Positions 30,292 through 35,532 of a DNA stretch of 35,532 bases are shown piece after piece (the first letter of the stretch is position 1; each line of letters starts with the position of its first letter). The stretch is taken from NCBI GenBank assembly GCA_022794255.1, contig JAAWEL010000054.1:1-35532 (forward strand), in the 5' to 3' direction. Source of the DNA: Lachnospiraceae bacterium (GTDB taxonomy: Bacteria > Bacillota > Clostridia > Lachnospirales > Lachnospiraceae). The notes under the pieces are model-generated. The model was not told the origin of the DNA and searched no databases. It worked only from the letters and a program-made list of their open reading frames with translations. The position numbers and the translations under genes are program-made.

Positions 30292-32454
30292 ATGGCACAT
30301 ACAAAGGGAAGGGTGACGCTTCCCAGTGAGGCAAATTTCCTGGAAGAGACCAGAACGATGATGGAGCGCTGGGGGGCGGACGCCCTGCGGGACAGTGACG
30401 GCACCAAGCTGCCGGAGGAGATCAAGGCACTGGATGCAACGATTTACACCACCTACTTTGTCGCCAGGGGGCACAATGAATTTGCCAGGGAACATAAGGA
30501 GGAATGCCAGCAGCTCTATCTCATGAGCCGCCGGGTGACAGCGGTGGGGGAAACGGTGGAGATCCCTTTTATGGAAGGGTATTTTGACCAGCAGGTAGTG
30601 CCGGATTATATCCATGACCAGAAGCGCTGGTGGGAGGTGATTGACCGGACGTCCGGGGAGATAGTGGCGCCAAAAAGCTGGGAGGTGAACCAAAAGCAGC
30701 ATGTGGTTATCGTCAAAAATGCCTTGCCTTTCCATGAATATACGGTGTCCTTTTTGGTATACGCCATCTGGGATCCCACCCAGATGTACAATCACATTAC
30801 CAATAACTGGGGGGACAAACCCCATGAGATTCCTTTTGACGTGCGCCATCCGGCCTCGGGACAGTTTGCAAAAGAGTACCTGATCCGTTGGCTGAAGGAC
30901 AATCCCCGGACGGACGTGGTTCGTTTTACCACCTTTTTCTACCATTTCACCCTGGTGTTCAATGACTGCTCCAAAGAAAAATTCGTGGACTGGTTTGGCT
31001 ATGGCGCCACGGTCTCTGTAAAGGCTCTGGAGGAATTTGAGCAGGAGTACGGCTACCGGTTAAGGCCGGAAGATATTGTGGACAATGGCTATTACAATTC
31101 CACCTTCCGGGTTCCCACAAAACAGTATCGGGATTACATGGACTTTATCCAGCGTTTTGTGGCGAGAAAGGCCGGGGAACTGGTGAAACTGGTTCATGAG
31201 GCCGGCCGGGAGGCTATGATGTTTTTGGGGGACAACTGGATTGGCACTGAGCCTTATGGGAAATATTTCCCTGAGATCGGCCTGGATGCAGTGGTGGGCA
31301 GCGTGGGGGGCGGAGCCACGTTGCGGCTGATCTCTGACATTCCCGGGGTAAAATATACGGAAGGCCGGTTTCTGCCTTACTTTTTCCCGGATACCTTCCA
31401 TGAGGGCAATGACCCTTGTGTGGAGGCAAAGGAAAACTGGCTGGGCGCCCGCAGGGCGCTGATGCGCAAACCGGTTGACCGGATTGGCTATGGCGGATAT
31501 TTAAGCCTGGCTTATCGGTTCCCGGCATTTGTGGATTACATTGAGCAGGTGACAGACGAATTCCGGGAGATTATTGACAATATGAACGGCAGCAGGCCCT
31601 ACTGCGGGCTGAAGGTGGCTGTATTAAACTGCTGGGGGCAGCTTCGGGCCTGGCAGGCATTTATGGTGGCTCATGCCCTCTGGTATAAGCAGACCTATTC
31701 CTATTTCGGGGTGCTGGAGGCTTTGAGCGGCATGGGGGTGGATGTCATGTTCTTAAGCTTTGATGATATCCGGGAAAAAGGGATTCCCGGGGATGTGGAT
31801 GTGATCATCAATGCCGGGGCTGCGGGCACCGCCTTCTCTGGCGGCAAGGAATGGCTGGATGAGCGGATTGTGACTGCGCTCCGCCGGTTTGTCTGGGAGG
31901 GCGGCGGCTTTGTGGGAATCGGTGAACCCTCGGCGGTTCTCTTTGGCGGGCGGTTTTTCCAGCTGGCAGACGTGCTGGGGGTGGATGAGGAGCTGGGCTT
32001 CAGCCTTTCCACAGATAAATATTTTATCACGGAGCAGGAGAAGCATTTTTTGAAGGAGGATAGAAAAGAAACGTTTGACTTTGGCGAGGGGATGAAAAAT
32101 GTCTATGCCCTCTCGGAGGATACGGAGATTGTGGAGTATTCGGACGGGGAGGTTCATCTCAGCGCCCATCCTTACGGGAAGGGACGGGGAATCTACCTGG
32201 CCGGACTGCCCTACAGCTATGAAAATACAAGGCTTTTGATGCGCTGCCTTTATTACAGTGCAAAAAAGGAAGGGGAAATGAAACGCTGGTTTGCCGACAA
32301 TCCCTTGTGTGAGGTACATGCGTACCCCCTGACTGGAAAGTATGCCATCATCAATAACTCCCAAGAGCCCCAGAATACCCTGGTTTATGACGGGGAGGGG
32401 AGGGCTTGCCGGATGGATTTAGAGGGTTGTAAGATTGTGTGGAAGGAAATGTGA
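30292..32454 (+). CDS. GH112 phosphorylase (galacto-/lacto-N-biose phosphorylase)
   Basis: A 720-residue cytosolic enzyme that cleaves beta-1,3-galactosyl-N-acetylhexosamine with phosphate to Gal-1-P and HexNAc. Family landmarks are GRVTLPSEANFLEET near the start, ALDATIYTTYFVARGHNEF, FTTFFYHFTLVFND, FLGDNWIGTEPYGKYFPEIG (region of the catalytic acid Asp), and a C-terminal Rossmann-like and beta-domain (IINAGAAGTAFSGG, GGGFVGIGEPSAVL). Length matches GH112 (about 720-760). Galactosyl-rhamnose phosphorylases share the family; the NahK-like neighbour favours the N-biose type. ATG at 30292 lies seven bases after GAGGAGG. Confidence 0.93.
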   Translation: MAHTKGRVTLPSEANFLEETRTMMERWGADALRDSDGTKLPEEIKALDATIYTTYFVARGHNEFAREHKEECQQLYLMSRRVTAVGETVEIPFMEGYFDQQVVPDYIHDQKRWWEVIDRTSGEIVAPKSWEVNQKQHVVIVKNALPFHEYTVSFLVYAIWDPTQMYNHITNNWGDKPHEIPFDVRHPASGQFAKEYLIRWLKDNPRTDVVRFTTFFYHFTLVFNDCSKEKFVDWFGYGATVSVKALEEFEQEYGYRLRPEDIVDNGYYNSTFRVPTKQYRDYMDFIQRFVARKAGELVKLVHEAGREAMMFLGDNWIGTEPYGKYFPEIGLDAVVGSVGGGATLRLISDIPGVKYTEGRFLPYFFPDTFHEGNDPCVEAKENWLGARRALMRKPVDRIGYGGYLSLAYRFPAFVDYIEQVTDEFREIIDNMNGSRPYCGLKVAVLNCWGQLRAWQAFMVAHALWYKQTYSYFGVLEALSGMGVDVMFLSFDDIREKGIPGDVDVIINAGAAGTAFSGGKEWLDERIVTALRRFVWEGGGFVGIGEPSAVLFGGRFFQLADVLGVDEELGFSLSTDKYFITEQEKHFLKEDRKETFDFGEGMKNVYALSEDTEIVEYSDGEVHLSAHPYGKGRGIYLAGLPYSYENTRLLMRCLYYSAKKEGEMKRWFADNPLCEVHAYPLTGKYAIINNSQEPQNTLVYDGEGRACRMDLEGCKIVWKEM

Positions 32455-32552
32455 CAAAGAAAAAACGTTTAAGGAAAGCAGACTGGGGAAATGACCTTTT
32501 TGAATGGACACATTGGAAAGAGAGATTTGAGGAACCAGCCTAAGGCAAGACC

Positions 32553-32571
32553 TCTCCTCCCTTGGAGGAGA
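32553..32571. other. Strong 8-bp hairpin in the phosphorylase 3' region
   Basis: TCTCCTCC, loop CTT, GGAGGAGA. It has no T-tract, lies about 100 bases after the phosphorylase stop, and may protect the 3' end. I see no gene between 32455 and 32663. Confidence 0.45.
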
Positions 32572-32636
32572 TAGCTGAGAAAGAGCCCGAGAAAAGAATT
32601 GAACTTCCCGAAGCAGGAAAGGAAAAGGAATGAAAC

Positions 32637-32682
32637 GCACCGGAAGGCGGCAGGATATCCCTGTCATTCTCCGGTGCTTTTT
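32637..32682 (+). terminator. Intrinsic terminator of the phosphorylase gene
   Basis: GCACCGGA (32637-32644) and TCCGGTGC (32670-32677) enclose an inner GCAGG/CCTG-type stem and are followed by TTTTT. It overlaps the last codons of the convergent HxlR gene. Confidence 0.85.
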
Positions 32683-33008
32683 ACAATTTCACTTCTTTTC
32701 TGCTGATAATCCGTTCCCCATGCCACCATAGCATCCAGGATTGGCTTTAAGCTATAGCCAGTATCTGTCAGGGTATACTCCACCCGGGGCGGCACCTCCG
32801 GATATACCTTTCGTGTCAGCAAACCGCTCTCTTCCATGGAACGCAGATTTGTGGTTAAAACCTTTTGAGATATATTCCCCACGGATTTTTTTATTTCCCC
32901 AAATCGTTTCGTGCCCTCTAACAGATCACGGATAATTAAAACCTTCCATCGGTCACTAATCAGCATCAGCGTTGTCTCTACCGGACAGGCCGGCAAATTT
33001 CTTTCCAT
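32664..33008 (-). CDS. HxlR-family transcriptional regulator
   Basis: A 114-residue winged-helix regulator of the MarR superfamily. It begins with the HxlR signature CPVETTLMLISDRWKVLIIRDLL, whose conserved Cys is the redox or electrophile sensor in many members. It continues RFGEIKKSVGNISQKVLTTNLRSMEESGLLTR and VEYTLTDTGYSLKPIL. It probably acts as a dimer on the divergent promoter shared with the macrodomain gene. I chose the ATG at 33008 (GGGGG five bases upstream); an ATG at 33020 has its Shine-Dalgarno too close. The N-terminal Cys suggests control by oxidative or electrophile stress (inference). Confidence 0.9.
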   Translation of the reverse strand: MERNLPACPVETTLMLISDRWKVLIIRDLLEGTKRFGEIKKSVGNISQKVLTTNLRSMEESGLLTRKVYPEVPPRVEYTLTDTGYSLKPILDAMVAWGTDYQQKRSEIVKSTGE

Positions 33009-33051
33009 AAAATCCCCCATTCTTCACCATAGTTTCTTTTTCGTTACTATA

Positions 33052-33065
33052 GCACATAAATGTGC
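33052..33065. promoter_or_regulatory. Candidate HxlR operator
   Basis: GCACATAAATGTGC is a 5+5 palindrome flanked by TTACTATA and TTACTTTA. It lies between the divergent genes, and on the minus strand overlaps the spacer before TATAGT, a possible -10 of the HxlR gene. Binding is inferred from position and symmetry. Confidence 0.5.
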
Positions 33066-33153
33066 TTACTTTATTTTTTTCCCTTACAGATATATTATAA
33101 ATTTGCAAGCAGAAAAAAACAAGCCATAAAAACAAAAGATTGAGGAGGACGCT

Positions 33154-33927
33154 ATGACTCAGGCAGAAAGACTTCTTTTTCTCATAAACTATCTGCAAAA
33201 TGAATACAAGGAGCCAAAATTAATCCCTGTTCCCAGGGAATACACAGAGAGGAAACGTCTTTTGCGCTCCCTGATGAATCTTCGCCCACCCAGAATTATT
33301 TCCAACGAATTTCTGTCAGTGCAGGACGCATATTTGCAGGAAGAGCTTCACAGCAAGGACATTATATCCCTGTCCCACCTTGCACAGATGAAGCCGGGAA
33401 TTTACTTATGGCAGGGAGACATTACCTGTCTGTCTACAGATGCCATTGTAAATGCGGCGAACTCTGCGATGTTAGGCTGCTTTATCCCTTGCCATGGATG
33501 CATTGACAATGCCATTCATACTGCTGCCGGGGTGGAACTCCGCTTAGAATGTGCCCGTATTATGGAAAAACAGCAAACAAAAGAGCCTGCGGGGAAAGCA
33601 AAAATCACCAAAGCCTATAACCTTCCCTGTCGTTATGTGATTCACACGGTGGGCCCCATTATCCAGGGCACAGTTACCCCTCAGGATTGTGAGCAGTTAT
33701 CCGACTGCTACCATTCCTGCCTGGAGCTGGCAGCGGCATATCAGCTGAAAAGCATTGCCTTTTGCTGTATTTCTACAGGGGAGTTTCATTTTCCCAATGA
33801 AAAAGCTGCCAGAATCGCCATACAAACAGTACAGGATTATCAAAGAAAAAATCAAAACAGTCCGGAGGTGATTTTTAATGTGTTTAAAGACCAGGATTAT
33901 AACATCTACAGACGCTTATTGGGATAA
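33154..33927 (+). CDS. Zinc-containing macrodomain, ADP-ribosyl hydrolase
   Basis: A 257-residue protein. Residues 1-80 are the helical N-terminal part seen in zinc-dependent macrodomains (TQAERLLFLINYLQNEY). The macrodomain begins GIYLWQGDITCLSTDAIVNAANSAMLGC. A Cys/His zinc site follows in CFIPCHGCIDNAIHTAAG, and later come YVIHTVGPI and FCCISTGEFHFPNEKAA for the distal ribose and diphosphate. The SirTM-linked branch removes mono-ADP-ribose from modified proteins. ATG follows GAGGAGG. The next gene begins ten bases after its stop, so the two are one operon. Confidence 0.9.
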   Translation: MTQAERLLFLINYLQNEYKEPKLIPVPREYTERKRLLRSLMNLRPPRIISNEFLSVQDAYLQEELHSKDIISLSHLAQMKPGIYLWQGDITCLSTDAIVNAANSAMLGCFIPCHGCIDNAIHTAAGVELRLECARIMEKQQTKEPAGKAKITKAYNLPCRYVIHTVGPIIQGTVTPQDCEQLSDCYHSCLELAAAYQLKSIAFCCISTGEFHFPNEKAARIAIQTVQDYQRKNQNSPEVIFNVFKDQDYNIYRRLLG

Positions 33928-33937
33928 CAGGGAAGCA

Positions 33938-34762
33938 ATGGATTCTGTAGAAAAAGCAAAAAAGGTAATAAAAGGAGCGGAAGCTGTTTTAATCGGCGCT
34001 GGGGCAGGCCTGTCCGCCTCTGCAGGATTTACTTATTCCGGGAAACGGTTTGAAAAGAATTTCCCGGACTTTATTAAAAAGTATGGTTTTGGGGACATGT
34101 ATTTTGCAGGCTTTTACCCCTATGAGACATGGGAAGAATATTGGGCGTACTGGAGCCGTTACATTTTTATTAACCGCTATCAGGATGCACCGAAAAATGT
34201 TTACCAGGATTTATATCATCTGGTGCAGAACAAGGACTATTTTGTCCTGACCACCAATGTAGACCATTGCTTTCAAAAGGCTGGTTTTGATAAGCAAAGG
34301 TTGTTTTATACCCAGGGGGACTATGGTCTTTGGCAGTGCTCAAAACCCTGCCACTATAAAACTTATGATAATGAAGCCGTGGTAAGACAAATGGTTGCAG
34401 AACAGGAACATATGCGTGTTCCCTCCCACTTAGTCCCCCGCTGCCCTGTTTGCCAAGAGCCTATGTCCATGAATCTGCGGTCAGACTCTTCCTTTGTTGA
34501 AGATGAGGGATGGCATGCAGCGGCTGATAAGTATCAGGATTTTATCCACTGCCATCAAAGACTTAACATTTTATATCTGGAACTGGGGGTTGGGGGGAAT
34601 ACTCCGGGGATTATCAAATATCCCTTCTGGCAGATGACAAAGGAAAATCCGAAGGCTGCTTATATTTGTATCAACTATGGGGAAGCTGTCTGTCCGCAGG
34701 CGATTCAAAATCAGTCCATATGTATAAATGGGGATATTGGGGAGATATTGAAATGGCTTTAA
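33938..34762 (+). CDS. Class M sirtuin (SirTM), predicted protein ADP-ribosyltransferase
   Basis: A 274-residue sirtuin-fold NAD-dependent enzyme. The NAD loop is VLIGAGAGLSASAGFTYSG, then LTTNVDHCFQKAGFDK replaces the usual TQNxDxLH of deacetylases. A zinc-ribbon candidate is CSKPC together with CPVC. The C-terminal strand ILYLELGVGGNTPGIIKYPFW resembles the SirTM NAD-binding loop. Known SirTMs in Staphylococcus and Streptococcus ADP-ribosylate lipoylated GcvH-L, and the modification is reversed by the linked macrodomain. ATG at 33938 with AGGGAAG upstream is preferred over 33878, which would overlap the macrodomain gene. Confidence 0.88.
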   Translation: MDSVEKAKKVIKGAEAVLIGAGAGLSASAGFTYSGKRFEKNFPDFIKKYGFGDMYFAGFYPYETWEEYWAYWSRYIFINRYQDAPKNVYQDLYHLVQNKDYFVLTTNVDHCFQKAGFDKQRLFYTQGDYGLWQCSKPCHYKTYDNEAVVRQMVAEQEHMRVPSHLVPRCPVCQEPMSMNLRSDSSFVEDEGWHAAADKYQDFIHCHQRLNILYLELGVGGNTPGIIKYPFWQMTKENPKAAYICINYGEAVCPQAIQNQSICINGDIGEILKWL

Positions 34763-35067
34763 TATATAGAAAAAATCAATCCCTGAAACTTAGTAAAAAT
34801 TGAAAATTCCCAGAAATAAAACCCCTCAAAACTATTGTCAATATTAAACACGCCTTTCTTTGTTCACAGGATTCCTCTATGCAATTTCACCACAAACAGT
34901 ATAATATACAAATATAAGGGTTGATTGTGCAAATATTTTTCTGTGCAGTTTTACTATACTTATTTCATGGAAACATATCCTTGCAAACAAGGAAACTCAA
35001 AGTTTCTTTGTCTGCTGAGGATAAGTAAATGCAAGGAATCTGCATAAAAAAGAGGAGGACATGTTTT
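34763..35067 (+). promoter_or_regulatory. Intergenic leader of the solute-binding protein gene
   Basis: This 305-base AT-rich stretch contains no gene. TATACT (34955-34960) is the best -10, without a good -35, which would suit activator control. A stable hairpin ACAAGGAAACT/AGTTTCTTTGT (34987-34997/35001-35011, one G-U) sits in the predicted leader, with AGGAGG at 35052-35057 before the start codon. TGTGCA occurs twice just upstream of the -10. No terminator for the SirTM gene is visible. Confidence 0.45.
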
Positions 35068-35532
35068 ATGAGAAAGAAAGTTATGGCACTGGTTCTTACA
35101 TCAGCTATGGCTGTCTCCCTGGCTGCATGTGGCGGCGGCGGACAGACCACAGAGACAGCGGCAGCCCCGGCGGCAGATGCCACTACTGCTGCTCCCGCAG
35201 CAGGGAATGATCAGCAGGAAGCGGCAGCTCCCTCAGGGGATGGCCTGGTGTACTGGTCTATGTGGGAGGCTACAGAGCCTCAGGGGCAGGCCATCCAGGC
35301 AGCGGTTGATCAGTTTACGGCGGACACAGGCATCAGCGTGGATCTCCAGTTCAAGGGCCGTACCGGTATTCGTGAGGGACTGCAGCCAGCTCTGGATGCA
35401 GGAACCAATATTGATCTGTTTGACGAGGACATTGACCGGGTTAATACCACCTGGGGGCAATATCTGATGGATTTAGAGGAGTTAGCCAAGGCCGCTGATT
35501 ATGAGGCAACTGCCAATGCAGGGCTGATGGCA
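35068..35532 (+). CDS. Sugar ABC transporter substrate-binding lipoprotein (3' truncated by window)
   Basis: The first 155 residues of a family 1 extracellular solute-binding protein. The signal peptide MRKKVMALVLTSAMAVSLAAC ends in a lipobox (LAAC), predicting a lipid-anchored Cys. An Ala/Thr-rich linker follows to residue 55, then the mature domain begins GLVYWSMWEATEPQGQ and has VDQFTADTGISVDLQFKG and DAGTNIDLFDEDIDR. Given the GH112 locus upstream it probably binds the imported N-biose disaccharide or related host glycans (inference). ATG at 35068 with AGGAGG nine bases upstream; a nearer ATG at 35061 is out of frame. Confidence 0.88.
   Translation, partial: MRKKVMALVLTSAMAVSLAACGGGGQTTETAAAPAADATTAAPAAGNDQQEAAAPSGDGLVYWSMWEATEPQGQAIQAAVDQFTADTGISVDLQFKGRTGIREGLQPALDAGTNIDLFDEDIDRVNTTWGQYLMDLEELAKAADYEATANAGLMA

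Noticed and set aside
30106..30945. Minus-strand 279-residue open frame over the phosphorylase start
   Set aside because: Antisense to clear GH112 coding sequence and the araC leader; Pro/His-rich composition typical of a shadow frame.
1..35532. CRISPR arrays, insertion sequences, phage genes
   Set aside because: No regularly spaced repeats, transposase or phage structural genes were seen on either strand.

Overview
The window looks like chromosome from a spore-forming gut Lachnospiraceae (Clostridia, Bacillota). This is inferred from strong AGGAGG-type ribosome sites, a pyrF-pyrK-pyrD-pyrE order, a LysM-GH18 spore-germination type hydrolase, a THF riboswitch on an ECF folate transporter gene, a BglG-type antiterminator with a glucose-type PTS, SOS boxes of the GAACnnnnGTTC type, and a GH112 phosphorylase locus. 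It is not identified to species.

Layout. 1-254: 3' end of a PIN-domain protein. 294-459: hairpin-rich non-coding stretch. 483-2560 (minus): LytS-type kinase and a response regulator with a SARP-like output domain. 2970-3698 (minus): SAM methyltransferase. 3771-4471 (minus): tRNA-Met and tmRNA with a shared promoter and two terminators. 4538-4978 (plus): a small unknown gene under a LexA-type double SOS box. 5053-7992 (minus): VanZ-like protein, small membrane protein and an unusually long M29 aminopeptidase. 8092-11714 (minus): pyrimidine operon ending in a tiny membrane protein. 11756-13733 (plus): lrgAB-like genes and a GNAT. 13749-15482 (minus): small alarmone synthetase and class B sortase. 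15651-16496 (plus): Mrp/Nbp35 ATPase. 16547-20449 (minus): GH18 hydrolase, FolT with riboswitch, dihydrouridine synthase, antiterminator. 20593-23018 (minus): PTS EIICBA with RAT/terminator leader. 23053-26852 (minus): heterodimeric ABC exporter.

26902-35532 is a probable host-glycan (galacto-/lacto-N-biose) utilisation locus. It holds an NTP-transferase, a NahK-like kinase, an opposing AraC regulator, a GH112 phosphorylase, and the start of a sugar-binding lipoprotein. A predicted HxlR / zinc-macrodomain / SirTM ADP-ribosylation cassette sits between the phosphorylase and the lipoprotein. The expected scheme is import of the disaccharide, phosphorolysis to Gal-1-P and HexNAc, phosphorylation of HexNAc at C1, and activation by the nucleotidyltransferase.

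The most interesting items are the SOS-controlled small gene, the compact macrodomain-sirtuin cassette without its usual lipoylation partners, the nucleotidyltransferase taking the place of GalT in the GH112 locus, and two leader RNAs: the PTS leader with a third competing arm, and the folT leader with a duplicated Shine-Dalgarno region. All functions are read from sequence motifs and family knowledge; no searches were run.
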